Source of the DNA: Acetobacter sp.
GTDB taxonomy: Bacteria; Pseudomonadota; Alphaproteobacteria; Acetobacterales; Acetobacteraceae
DNA length: 64,000 nt
Assembly (NCBI RefSeq): GCF_022483985.1
Contig: NZ_JAKVME010000002.1
Span: 372,001 to 436,000 of the forward strand
Direction of reading: 5' to 3'
How positions within the stretch are numbered: the first letter of the stretch is position 1; each line of letters opens with the position of its first letter. Shown piece by piece: positions 15,143 through 23,467 of this stretch. The notes beneath the pieces were generated by a model. The model was given only the letters and a program-made list of their open reading frames with translations. It searched no databases and had not been told where the DNA came from. The translations under genes were made by a program, and so were the position numbers.

Positions 15143-15550
15143 ATGCACTTTTTCGATGTCGGCAAATCCGCGGCTCAGGCGGAAGTTCAGCTTCTTCAGC
15201 AGAAAGCGATGCGGATCGGGCGTCAGGTTGCCCTGTTGCTGGTTGCGGCGCTCCTTGGCTTTTTCTCGCTGATTACCGGTCATGCGCTGCTCTGGGCCAT
15301 CTTCCGTTATGAATTCGGGTTGGGTCCGGTCCTTTCACCGGCTCTGGTCTTCTTTGCCGACATCTTTCTGGCTCTGGTGTTCGCGTTCTTCGGACGGCGT
15401 TCCTATCTCTATCCGGCTGAAGTGGAAGCGCATCTCAACCGGGATCGTCGCCTCAACGAACTGCGGCAGTCCCTCAACATGCTTTCGCTGGCCACTCTCT
15501 TAGCGGGGCCGCTGGGTCGTTATCTCGGATCGAAGCTGCGGCGGCGGTAA
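15143..15550 (+). CDS. phage-holin-superfamily (DUF1469-like) membrane protein
   Basis: A 135-residue protein. A charged N-terminal helix is followed by two membrane segments (about residues 32-54 and 64-84) and a basic C-terminal helix. This layout, next to a DUF883 gene, matches the Phage_holin_3_6 / YqjE family, a chromosomal family unrelated to lysis. The ATG at 15143 with GGGGA six bases upstream was chosen over the longer frame from 15041, whose added N-terminus is cysteine-rich and unlikely. A strong terminator follows 23 bases after the stop. Confidence 0.72.
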   Translation: MHFFDVGKSAAQAEVQLLQQKAMRIGRQVALLLVAALLGFFSLITGHALLWAIFRYEFGLGPVLSPALVFFADIFLALVFAFFGRRSYLYPAEVEAHLNRDRRLNELRQSLNMLSLATLLAGPLGRYLGSKLRRR

Positions 15551-15573
15551 CGGTGCTTTCTGATGTGCGCGGA

Positions 15574-15602
15574 AAAACGGGCCTTATGGCCCGTTTTTTT
15601 TT
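15574..15602 (+). terminator. strong intrinsic terminator
   Basis: AAAACGGGCC at 15574-15583 pairs with GGCCCGTTTT at 15588-15597 across a TTAT loop. A run of T residues extends to about 15602. It ends the DUF883-holin unit. Confidence 0.9.
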
Positions 15603-16003
15603 GAGGATTCCATCACATACAATAATGAATTACGAATAAAACCCATCGAACCAGTAGCGGCATGGACTCTGCTTCGTCTGAAACGGGCTTCTCTTCTGCA
15701 TATTCTGGAGGACTGTATTTTGGCTGCGGAATGCGCGCTACTGACAGTTACGCATCATGCTTATAATAATCCTAGCGGCACGATGGGCGCGGTGCATGTG
15801 CTGGGTGGCTTTGTTTACTGTCATGATAGTATGTTCTGTCGCATTGCATGTGTGGGTGGAGCGCCCTTCGCACAGACTGGCAAGGCGATTGGCAGGTCCG
15901 CGTATCGTGGCATAATTCGTATCCGATGGGAGGCGGAACCTGTCTGTTTTCGCATCTGCATATTATGGTTTTACGATAGATGGTCTTTCTTAAATAAACG
16001 AGG
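15603..16003. other. gene-free interval
   Basis: About 400 bases between the terminator and the Sel1-repeat gene. A forward frame starting at 15720 has cysteine/tryptophan-rich, unnatural composition and overlaps the next gene, so I do not accept it. An AT-rich segment near 15950-16000 could hold the promoter of the downstream gene. Nothing else is seen. Confidence 0.5.
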
Positions 16004-16012
16004 GTGTTGGTT

Positions 16013-17041
16013 GTGTGGCGTAAATTTCTGGACAAACGAAAACGTGCGTCCGGAAGGAGAAAACGGGTCGAGCAGGCCGGAGAGGGGTCTGTCGACGCCA
16101 TGTTTTCCATGGGCGAGGCCTATCTTGCCGGCGAGGAAGGTGTGGCGCCCCATGCCGGACACGCGGTCTGGTGGATGGAGCGGGCTGCGAGAGGAGGTCA
16201 TCCGCAGGCTTGCGTGCATGCTGCGCGTCTGGCGTGGGACGGTTTTCTGCCGGATGAACAGGCGCTGGGCCAGCCTGTAAGGCGGACGCCTCGCAAAGAG
16301 GACGCCCTGATGTTCGCTCGGTTGGGGCATCAGAGAGGTGATCCGGAAGCTTCACTCTTTCTCGTCTGGCTGCTGGACGCCGCCGGAATGGAAGAGGAAA
16401 CGGAGCGACTTGAAGCATTACAGGCGGCTGCTGCGGAAGGCCTGCCCCTGGCGCTGGTCGGGTTGGCGGACAGGGAGGCGCGTGCCGGAGCATCGGCTGA
16501 ACGCCTCATGGATATGCTGTCGGTCCCGTTGGAGAAAAAACTTGGTATTGCCCACCATATGGTTTCCACATGGTACGGGCATGGGATCGTGCTGGCTCAG
16601 GATGAGAAAAAAGCCCGGCATCATCTGGAGATCGCTGCGGGAGCGGAATATGTACCCGCCATGGCGCTGCTCGGGGAATGTTTGATGGTGGAAAATCACC
16701 GTCAGGGTGTGGACGAGCAGGAAAAAGAGCGTTTGCGCTTTCTGACGCGAGGTGAGAGCCTGCTGCGTAAAGCGGCAATCAGTAATGGAAGAGCCGCCTG
16801 TGTTCTGGGAGATTACTGGTCGGGTATTGCTGAAACGCCTGATATCGGCCAAGCGGTCCAGTGGTATGAAAAGTCGGTTTCCTTGGGATTCCCCGGTGCT
16901 TTTTTCATGTCGGCCTGCCTTGTTCTGGAAGGCCGTTCCAATCACATGACGCAACAGGATGCCTGGACACGAATGGAACAGGCTGCCGGAGCCGGTCATG
17001 CGGGAGCTGAGAAGGCCTTGTCAGAAAGAGTCTTGCCCTGA
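16013..17041 (+). CDS. Sel1-like repeat protein
   Basis: About 342 residues made of tandem Sel1-type helix pairs (SLR, a TPR relative). Clear units include DAMFSMGEAYLAGEEG, HAVWWMERAARGGHPQA, the later YGHGIVLAQDEKKARHHLEIA, and QAVQWYEKSVSLGFPGAFF. Such proteins are protein-protein scaffolds, often in envelope or stress functions. There is no signal peptide. The GTG at 16013 has a GAGGG about eight bases upstream and was preferred to the GTG at 16004. It stands alone on its strand between gene-free DNA and a small NTF2-like gene. Confidence 0.75.
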   Translation: MWRKFLDKRKRASGRRKRVEQAGEGSVDAMFSMGEAYLAGEEGVAPHAGHAVWWMERAARGGHPQACVHAARLAWDGFLPDEQALGQPVRRTPRKEDALMFARLGHQRGDPEASLFLVWLLDAAGMEEETERLEALQAAAAEGLPLALVGLADREARAGASAERLMDMLSVPLEKKLGIAHHMVSTWYGHGIVLAQDEKKARHHLEIAAGAEYVPAMALLGECLMVENHRQGVDEQEKERLRFLTRGESLLRKAAISNGRAACVLGDYWSGIAETPDIGQAVQWYEKSVSLGFPGAFFMSACLVLEGRSNHMTQQDAWTRMEQAAGAGHAGAEKALSERVLP

Positions 17042-17152
17042 GAAAGGTTTTCCGTTTCTCATGCATGCTCTGATGTTCCCATCATTCGATAGGGTTCTTC
17101 TACTTTTCAACTCTCCGGAATCAAGCCTCTTTTCGACGCAGGATCGTACATC

Positions 17153-17626
17153 ATGGAACAACCTCGCCCACCGTGCCCGCCTTTTCTGACGACAGCCGAT
17201 GCGGCCAGAAAAGTTCGGCTGGCCGAAGATGCATGGAATAGTCGCGATCCTGAAAAGGTCGCGCTGGCCTACACGGCTGGCAGCATCTGGCGAAACAGGG
17301 TCTGCTTTCTGGAAGGACGTGAGAAAATCATCGAGTTTCTGGAGAATAAATGGAGAAGGGAGCAGGAGTATCGGCTGATCAAGGAACTGTGGGCGTTTCA
17401 CGAAGACCGTATTGCCGTCCGCTTTGTCTATGAATGGCATGATGATCGGCAGAACTGGTTCCGCTCCTATGGAAATGAGTTGTGGGAGTTTGATGCGGCG
17501 GGCCTTATGCAATGGCGTGTCGCCAGCATCAACGACATGCCGATTGCGGAAAATGAGCGCCGGTTTTTCTGGCCGCAGGGACGCCGTCCTGACGATCATC
17601 CGGGACTGACGGAAATGGGGCTGTAG
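17153..17626 (+). CDS. NTF2-like protein (DUF1348 family)
   Basis: A 157-residue soluble protein of the DUF1348 family, a SnoaL/NTF2-like cone fold. Recognisable segments are [18 protein letters not shown] near the N-terminus, [16 protein letters not shown], and [12 protein letters not shown] with DMPIAE towards the end. Family members are small single-domain proteins of unproven enzymatic role. An AGGA about ten bases before the ATG supports the start. It is probably monocistronic; the next gene begins 112 bases on. Confidence 0.82.
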   Translation: MEQPRPPCPPFLTTADAARKVRLAEDAWNSRDPEKVALAYTAGSIWRNRVCFLEGREKIIEFLENKWRREQEYRLIKELWAFHEDRIAVRFVYEWHDDRQNWFRSYGNELWEFDAAGLMQWRVASINDMPIAENERRFFWPQGRRPDDHPGLTEMGL

Positions 17627-17738
17627 CCCGAGCAGGCAAATGGGGACGCCGCGAGGCTGAACGCATCGGAATATTGCCTCCCGCCGCTGGCTGGCGCACA
17701 ACGTCCTCAGCGATAGTCAGCAGGAGGAACGCGGTCGC

Positions 17739-18761
17739 ATGTCAGGCGCCACAGTCAGCACGGATGTTGTCATCATTGGCGCGGGTCCAACCGGACTGTT
17801 CGCCGCTTTCCAGTGCAGCATGCTCAGGATGAGCTGTGTTCTGGTCGATGCGCTGGATGAGATCGGTGGCCAGTGTGTGGCGCTCTATCCCGAGAAGCCG
17901 ATTTACGACATTCCCGCCTGTCCCGCCATCGAGGGTGGTGAGTTGATCGAAAAACTCTCCGAGCAGATCGAGCCTTTCTCCATTCCAAGGCTTCTGGGTC
18001 GGCGTGTCGAGGGGCTGACGGGGTCGGCTGGCGATTTCCGTCTGGAAACCAGCAAGGGTGACGTGATCCACGCAAAAGCTGTGGTCATCGCGGCTGGCGC
18101 GGGAGCGTTCGGACCGAACAGGCCCCCGCTTGAAGGGCTTGAGCAGTATGAGACGACTGGCGCGGTCCGCTACAGCGTTCGGCGTAAGGCTGATTTCGAA
18201 GGCAGAAGTCTGGTGATCGCCGGAGGTGGCGATTCCGCGATCGACTGGGCGCTGTCCCTGTCGAAGGTCGCCCGCAAGATTTATCTGGTTCATCGCCGCG
18301 ACAAGTTCCGTGCCGCTCCGGAAAGCCTGAGTCAGCTTGAGGAAGCAATTGCCGGAGGGGTGGTGAAAAAGATCACGCCCTATCAGCTTAAGGGACTTCG
18401 GGGCGCGGAAGGTCAATTGACGGGTGTGGACGTCGCGACACTGGAAGGCGAGGTGCGAACGCTGGAGGCCGAGCATCTGCTGGCTTTCTTCGGCCTTGCC
18501 ACCGACCTCGGGCCGATCGCGCAATGGGGTATTGACCAGACGCGCTCGACGATTCCCGTCACGCCATCATCCTGTCAGACTTCTCTTGCGGGCGTATACG
18601 CCATTGGCGATATCGCCTCCTATCCCGGCAAACTGAAGCTGATCCTGCAAGGTTTCAGCGAGGCTGCCATGGCGGCGCATGCCATTTACAGCATCGTCAA
18701 CCCTGATCAGGCGCTTCATTTCGAATACTCAACGAGCAAGGGCGTGCCGGGCTCGGCCTGA
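17739..18761 (+). CDS. ferredoxin--NADP(+) reductase, thioredoxin-reductase-like
   Basis: A 340-residue flavoprotein. The FAD-binding Rossmann motif GAGPTGLFAAF is near residue 14. A second dinucleotide site, IAGGGDSAIDWAL, is near residue 165. The C-terminal FAD motif is VYAIGDIASYPGKLKLILQG, near residues 287-306. The CxxC redox pair of true thioredoxin reductases is missing, as expected for the TrxR-like FNR class (YumC type). It passes electrons between NADPH and ferredoxin or flavodoxin in the cytosol. The gene stands alone; alanine racemase follows after 150 bases. Confidence 0.9.
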   Translation: MSGATVSTDVVIIGAGPTGLFAAFQCSMLRMSCVLVDALDEIGGQCVALYPEKPIYDIPACPAIEGGELIEKLSEQIEPFSIPRLLGRRVEGLTGSAGDFRLETSKGDVIHAKAVVIAAGAGAFGPNRPPLEGLEQYETTGAVRYSVRRKADFEGRSLVIAGGGDSAIDWALSLSKVARKIYLVHRRDKFRAAPESLSQLEEAIAGGVVKKITPYQLKGLRGAEGQLTGVDVATLEGEVRTLEAEHLLAFFGLATDLGPIAQWGIDQTRSTIPVTPSSCQTSLAGVYAIGDIASYPGKLKLILQGFSEAAMAAHAIYSIVNPDQALHFEYSTSKGVPGSA

Positions 18762-18913
18762 AGCGGCTTCGTCCTGTCGGGTGTCAGAGAATCTACAGGG
18801 AAAGAAAGCAGGTTTGTCAGCAATCTTTCTCTGTCAGCCGGTTTTCAACCTGCCCCATGATGCTCTATCTCTATAGCTGAGAGCGAAATGATCAGTGGCG
18901 GAGATATGAGGTG

Positions 18914-20059
18914 ATGGACGTGGCGGCGCAGTGGGCTGGCGGCATTCTGAATATCGATCTTCAGGCCGTCGCGGACAATTATCGCACGCTGTGCCACGTC
19001 ATTCAGCCGTCGGGCCAGACATCCGTTTCCCGTCCACTCTGCGCCGCCGCCGTAAAGGCGGATGCTTACGGGCTGAACGCGTCCCTTGTCGCGCCTGTCC
19101 TTGAGGAAGCCGGTTGTCGGCATTTTTTCGTCGCGCATCTGGCCGAGGGCGTGGCGTTGCGCCCCTTTGTCAAAAATCCTCAGTCCTCGATCTTCGTGCT
19201 GCATGGACCGCCTCCCGGCACAGCGCGTGATCTGCTGGAAGCCGGGCTGGTGCCGGTCATCAACAGCATGGAGCAACTGGTCGAATGGCGTGAGTTGAGC
19301 CGTACGCTGGAACGACGGCTGCCTGCGGTGTTGCAGGTTGACTCCGGCATGGCCCGGTTTGGCATGAACGCCGATGAGGTCTTGAAAATCGCAGCCGATC
19401 CCACGTTTCTGGACGGCATCGAAACGGTTCTGGTGATGAGCCATCTTGCCTGCGCCGATACGCCCGAGGTCCGAAGCAATCGGGCGCAACTGGAAGAATT
19501 CCAGCGTCTGGGCGTGATGTTGCCGAAAACGCCGCGCAGTCTGGCCGCTTCCTCGGGCATTTTTCTCGGGTCGGACTGGCACTTCGACCTCGTTCGGCCC
19601 GGCGCCGCGCTCTATGGCGTCAATCCGACACCCGGTAAGCCCAACCCCGTGAAATCGGTCATCCGTCTGCAGGCGCGCGTCATCCAGACCCGTTCAATTC
19701 CGGAAGGACAGGCCGTTGGTTATGGCGGCGGTTTCATCGCTGCCCGTCCGAGCCGTATCGCACTGCTTGGCATCGGGTATGGCGACGGTTTTCTGAGAAG
19801 TATTTCCGGGCAGGGCACCGCCATTCTGCCGTCACAACCCGCTATTCCCCTGCCGGTTATCGGGCGGGTCTCGATGGATTCGCTGGCCGTCGATGTCACT
19901 GATCTTCCTGAGGGCAGCGTCCGTGCGGGCGATCTGGTCGATTTGATCGGGCCGCATAACTCTCTGGATGCCGCCGCGACTGCTGCCGGGACCATCGGTT
20001 ACGAATTTTTGACCGACCTCGGCAGACGTTACCATCGAACCTATGCGAGAAATGAATAA
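18914..20059 (+). CDS. alr: alanine racemase
   Basis: A 381-residue PLP enzyme making D-alanine for peptidoglycan. The PLP lysine is K48 in AAAVKADAYGLN. The catalytic tyrosine of the C-terminal beta domain lies in GIGYGDGFLR, near residue 289, and GRVSMDSLAVDVTD is the conserved C-terminal signature. The ATG at 18914 follows GGAGA by about nine bases; a GTG three bases earlier is an alternative. It is transcribed in the same direction as the reductase and acs but with its own spacing. Confidence 0.95.
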   Translation: MDVAAQWAGGILNIDLQAVADNYRTLCHVIQPSGQTSVSRPLCAAAVKADAYGLNASLVAPVLEEAGCRHFFVAHLAEGVALRPFVKNPQSSIFVLHGPPPGTARDLLEAGLVPVINSMEQLVEWRELSRTLERRLPAVLQVDSGMARFGMNADEVLKIAADPTFLDGIETVLVMSHLACADTPEVRSNRAQLEEFQRLGVMLPKTPRSLAASSGIFLGSDWHFDLVRPGAALYGVNPTPGKPNPVKSVIRLQARVIQTRSIPEGQAVGYGGGFIAARPSRIALLGIGYGDGFLRSISGQGTAILPSQPAIPLPVIGRVSMDSLAVDVTDLPEGSVRAGDLVDLIGPHNSLDAAATAAGTIGYEFLTDLGRRYHRTYARNE

Positions 20060-20314
20060 TTTCCATAGCGATAATGAAGAAGCGAAAACTGACGGTTTTC
20101 AGACCGTGAAGTAGGTCCGCTTTACCTGTGTATGTGAATTTACAACGTTTTCATTTATGTAAATATGTGCCGTAAAAGCTGCAGTTTTCCGGGAACTCTG
20201 TGGTCTGGATAATATTTTACTTGTCCGTCTGGCGGGAAAGCGGTCAGTATTGGTGCAGTGACTGGTTTCGGCGCTGAATTCAAACTCTCTCACCAAAAAG
20301 AAGAAGACTGCTCC

Positions 20315-22213
20315 ATGTTGTCCACGCCCCGTTTGACCCCTGAATCTTACAAGCGTTTGGTTGAAACGGCCCGAAACGATCCGGAAGCTTTCTGGCTCAG
20401 GGAAAGCCGGCGTCTGGAGTGGTCCGCCGTGCCGACCGCATCGGTCGATGCGGGCTCCGGCTGGTTTGCCGATGGAAAGCTCAATGCGAGCGTGAACTGC
20501 CTCGATCGCCATCTGGCGATGCGTGGTGATCAGACGGCGGTCATCTGGCAGGGGGAGGAGGACACCAATGTCCTGCGTCTGACCTATCGGGACCTGCATG
20601 ACCGCGTCTGTGCTCTGGCCAATGTTCTGCGGGACAGCGGCGTAAAGCGCGGCGATCGCGTGGCGATCCATCTGCCCGCCGTGGCCGAAGGCATCGTCGC
20701 CATGCAGGCCTGCGCCCGGATCGGCGCGATGCATATGGTCCTGTTCGGTGGTTTTTCCGCGGAGGCCATTGCTGACCGTCTGGCTGACAGCGGCGCGGTT
20801 GTCGTGATCACGGCCAATGTCGGGCGGCGCGGCGCGAAACGGATTCCGTTCAAGACCACGATGGACGCGGCCATCGCCCTGCGTGGCGAGACTTCAACGG
20901 TCCGCCGCGTGCTGGTGGTCGAGGTGACGGATGACGCAGTGCCCCTGACAGAGGGGCGTGACGCGCTGCTGACACCTCTGCTGGAAGCGGCTGCGACGAC
21001 ATGCGAGCCGGAAGCGATGAATGCGACCGATCCGCTGTTCCTGCTCTACACGTCCGGCAGCACCGGCAAGCCGAAAGGCATCGTTCACGGCACCGGTGGC
21101 TATCTCACATGGGCGTCCTACACCCATGAACTGATCTTCGATCATCAGCAGGGGGACGTGTTCTGGTGCACAGCCGATATCGGCTGGATTACGGGCCATA
21201 CCTATCTGGCCTACGGTCCCCTCGCCAATGGTGCGACGCTGCTGCTGTTTGAGGGCATGCCGTCTCACCCGACACCCGGCCGCTGGTGGGATGTCATCCA
21301 GAAGCACGGGGTCACGACGTTCTACACGTCGCCCACCGCCATCCGCGCGCTGATGAGCGAAGGCAACGAGATTCCTGCGGCCTATGACCTGTCGAGCCTC
21401 CGGGTGCTGGGGTCGGTCGGTGAGCCCATCAATCACGAGGCATGGACGTGGTTTCATGATGTGATCGGCGCAGGGCGTTGTGCGCTGGTCGATACATGGT
21501 GGCAGACGGAAACCGGTGGCGCGATGATCTCGTTGGTGCCTTACGCCGTCGAACCACGTCCCGCGTCGGCCACTCTGCCGCTGCCGGGTGTCAATCCCGT
21601 ACTGCTGGATGAGAAGGGAACGCCGCTCGACGGCGCTGTCGAAGGCATTCTGTGCATTGACGGCTCATGGCCGGGGCGCGCCCTGACCATCTGGAACGAC
21701 GACGCCCTGTTCCAGACGACCTATCTCAAACCCTATCCCGGCCACTATTTCACGGGTGACGGCGCGCGCCGCGACGCGGATGGCTATTACTGGATCACGG
21801 GGCGCGTGGATGACGTGATCAACGTGTCCGGTCACCGCATCGGCTCAGCGGAAATCGAGGACGCCATATCGGAAGTTCACGATATTTCCGAGAGTTCCGC
21901 CGTGGGTATTCCTCATGACATCAAGGGGCAGGGTCTTGTGGTCTATATCGTGCCGCATGAGGGGCTGAACGAAGAGCAGATGGCTGGCCTGAAGGATCAG
22001 GTCGTCAGGATCATCGCCAGCAAGGTGGGGCGTTATGCCGTGCCTGAGGCAGTCTATGTCGTGCCGGATCTGCCGAAGACACGGTCAGGCAAGAATGTCC
22101 GCAGGCTCATGCGCAAGATCGCCTGTGGGGACACGGAGGGATTTGGCGATCTGTCCACGCTGGCCAACCCGGGAATTGTCAACGATCTGATCAGGATCGT
22201 CGGCAAAGCGTGA
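20315..22213 (+). CDS. acs: acetate--CoA ligase (acetyl-CoA synthetase)
   Basis: A 632-residue AMP-forming enzyme that activates acetate to acetyl-CoA. The ATP-binding P-loop TSGSTGKPKGIVHG is near residues 248-261. The A8 region is GDGARRDADGYYWITGRVDDVINVSGHR. The catalytic, acetylation-regulated lysine of the A10 motif lies in TRSGKNVRR, near residue 593. Acs is central to acetate use in acetic acid bacteria. The open frame reaches back to a GTG at 20258, but MLSTPRLTPESYKRL is the natural beginning. The 3' side carries a weak ATGAAGG/CCTTCAT hairpin at 22218-22243. Confidence 0.93.
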   Translation: MLSTPRLTPESYKRLVETARNDPEAFWLRESRRLEWSAVPTASVDAGSGWFADGKLNASVNCLDRHLAMRGDQTAVIWQGEEDTNVLRLTYRDLHDRVCALANVLRDSGVKRGDRVAIHLPAVAEGIVAMQACARIGAMHMVLFGGFSAEAIADRLADSGAVVVITANVGRRGAKRIPFKTTMDAAIALRGETSTVRRVLVVEVTDDAVPLTEGRDALLTPLLEAAATTCEPEAMNATDPLFLLYTSGSTGKPKGIVHGTGGYLTWASYTHELIFDHQQGDVFWCTADIGWITGHTYLAYGPLANGATLLLFEGMPSHPTPGRWWDVIQKHGVTTFYTSPTAIRALMSEGNEIPAAYDLSSLRVLGSVGEPINHEAWTWFHDVIGAGRCALVDTWWQTETGGAMISLVPYAVEPRPASATLPLPGVNPVLLDEKGTPLDGAVEGILCIDGSWPGRALTIWNDDALFQTTYLKPYPGHYFTGDGARRDADGYYWITGRVDDVINVSGHRIGSAEIEDAISEVHDISESSAVGIPHDIKGQGLVVYIVPHEGLNEEQMAGLKDQVVRIIASKVGRYAVPEAVYVVPDLPKTRSGKNVRRLMRKIACGDTEGFGDLSTLANPGIVNDLIRIVGKA

Positions 22214-22274
22214 TTTGATGAAGGGCAGGCTTATGTCCTTCATTTCTGACGCCAGCGGTTCTGAGGATTGATGC

Positions 22275-22400
22275 CTATGCGGGCGCTGCCTCGCGCCCGC
22301 GAGGGATAACGGGGCTCCTTGACCCCAGCCGTTTGATATAAATGGCTTCCAGAGGCACGCCTTTGGACGGGATTCGGGGTGGAGTGCCAAACTGTCTCCC
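22275..22400 (-). repeat. interspersed repeat copy 1 (inverted)
   Basis: Read on the minus strand, this stretch contains CCGAATCCCGTCCAAAGGCG, TGCCTCTGGAAGCC, TATATCAAACGG and GGGGTCAAGGAGCCCC. It ends in the hairpin CGGGCGC/GCGCCCG. It aligns by eye with copies at 34423-34527 and 54680-54787. It fills the gap between acs and the GntR gene, where no coding sequence is supported. Confidence 0.55.
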
Positions 22401-22510
22401 CGGACAATGGGCGCTCCATAAGACCGCTGGCATGAGATGTTCACAGCAAACGTGATCAGATGAGCCGTGTCCTTTTATGGGGCACGGCGTAAAACCCCTC
22501 AAACTGTCGC

Positions 22511-23203
22511 TTATTTGGCAGCCGCTTCCTCAGCGACCTTCCTGCGGAAAACATCCACCGAGATGGCGGCGGCTTCCAGAATATGCTCCCGGGTCAGACG
22601 GGCGCACAGTTCCGGATCGCGGGCGCGGCAGGCCTCCAGTATGGCTTTGTGTTCACGATCGGTAATGGCCTTGCGTCCCTCGATCACCAGATGCCCGCGG
22701 ATGTAACGATCCAGCTTGAAGTGCAGATCCTCGATCATTTCCAGCAGGCGAGGCTGTTTGGCGGCGGCATAGATGGCGTTGTGGAACGCCCTGTTCAGAC
22801 TGCCCGAATGGGCCACCCCATCCTGCACAAACGCTTCGTAGGCGTCCTCGACATGGGCGAGATCGACCCGCGTCATGTTCCGCACGCCCTCTATGGCGGC
22901 CTGTTCTTCCAGCAGGGCGCGGATGCGGGAATATTCGAGAATGTCCCCCTCATCGAGACCAATGACCACCGCGCCGCGATTGGGCAGGCAGGTGACGAAC
23001 CCTTCTGCCTCCAGCCGCTTCAGGGCTTCCCGGACAGGGATGATGCTGACGCCAAAGCCATTGGCGAGTTCGGACTGGGGAAGAGCCTGTCCAGTCTGGA
23101 TGATATCCGCGAGGATGGCGTTTCGCAGGGCGATGCAGATCGTTTCCGCTGCGGTGCCATGCGCGATGGTTTCCACACTGGCAAAAAGTCGGGTCGGCAG
23201 CAT
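22511..23203 (-). CDS. GntR-family regulator, FadR/FCD subfamily
   Basis: A 230-residue regulator. The N-terminal winged helix-turn-helix spans about residues 20-85 (LPQSELANGFGVSIIPVREALKRLEAEGF). The C-terminal all-helical FCD ligand domain has histidines in FHNAIYAA and DREHKAIL, which usually bind a metal and a carboxylate. It is divergent from putA across 264 bases that contain a TGTATCATACCA site, so local control of putA and of itself is likely. The effector is unknown; proline or its breakdown product would fit the context. Confidence 0.88.
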   Translation of the reverse strand: MLPTRLFASVETIAHGTAAETICIALRNAILADIIQTGQALPQSELANGFGVSIIPVREALKRLEAEGFVTCLPNRGAVVIGLDEGDILEYSRIRALLEEQAAIEGVRNMTRVDLAHVEDAYEAFVQDGVAHSGSLNRAFHNAIYAAAKQPRLLEMIEDLHFKLDRYIRGHLVIEGRKAITDREHKAILEACRARDPELCARLTREHILEAAAISVDVFRRKVAEEAAAK

Positions 23204-23244
23204 TTCGGCGGCATTCCGGTCAGAGGAAGGTCTGTGAAGAAGAG

Positions 23245-23256
23245 TGTATCATACCA
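23245..23256. promoter_or_regulatory. candidate GntR/FadR operator
   Basis: TGTATCATACCA is a near-palindrome of the TGGTATACCA/TTGTATACAA type bound by many FCD-family GntR regulators. It lies 42 bases upstream of the gntR start in the divergent gntR-putA region. An AT-rich tract (ATATAATATAATATATTG, about 23337-23354) further on may hold the putA promoter. Confidence 0.4.
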
Positions 23257-23467
23257 CAATCGTAATGTTTGGTCAGGCCTCAATCCGGATGGGAGGATCG
23301 ATCGCAGGAGAGGGGCCGTCAGAGCGGGTATCGGTCATATAATATAATATATTGCAGTAATTATATTTCTATGACATGGGAGAAATTATCATTGTGATAC
23401 CGCAACCAGATAGGTCAGCATCGCATCAGGGCTGACACTCTGGCCGGCCTTTTGGAATGTCGGTCCC

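Noticed and set aside
15143-15550. Prophage lysis holin
   Set aside because: The holin-superfamily protein is paired with a DUF883 gene and ends at a normal terminator; no endolysin or phage structural genes are present.
15720-16280. 186-codon plus-strand frame
   Set aside because: Cysteine/tryptophan-rich composition, overlaps the Sel1-repeat gene in another frame, and has no family resemblance.
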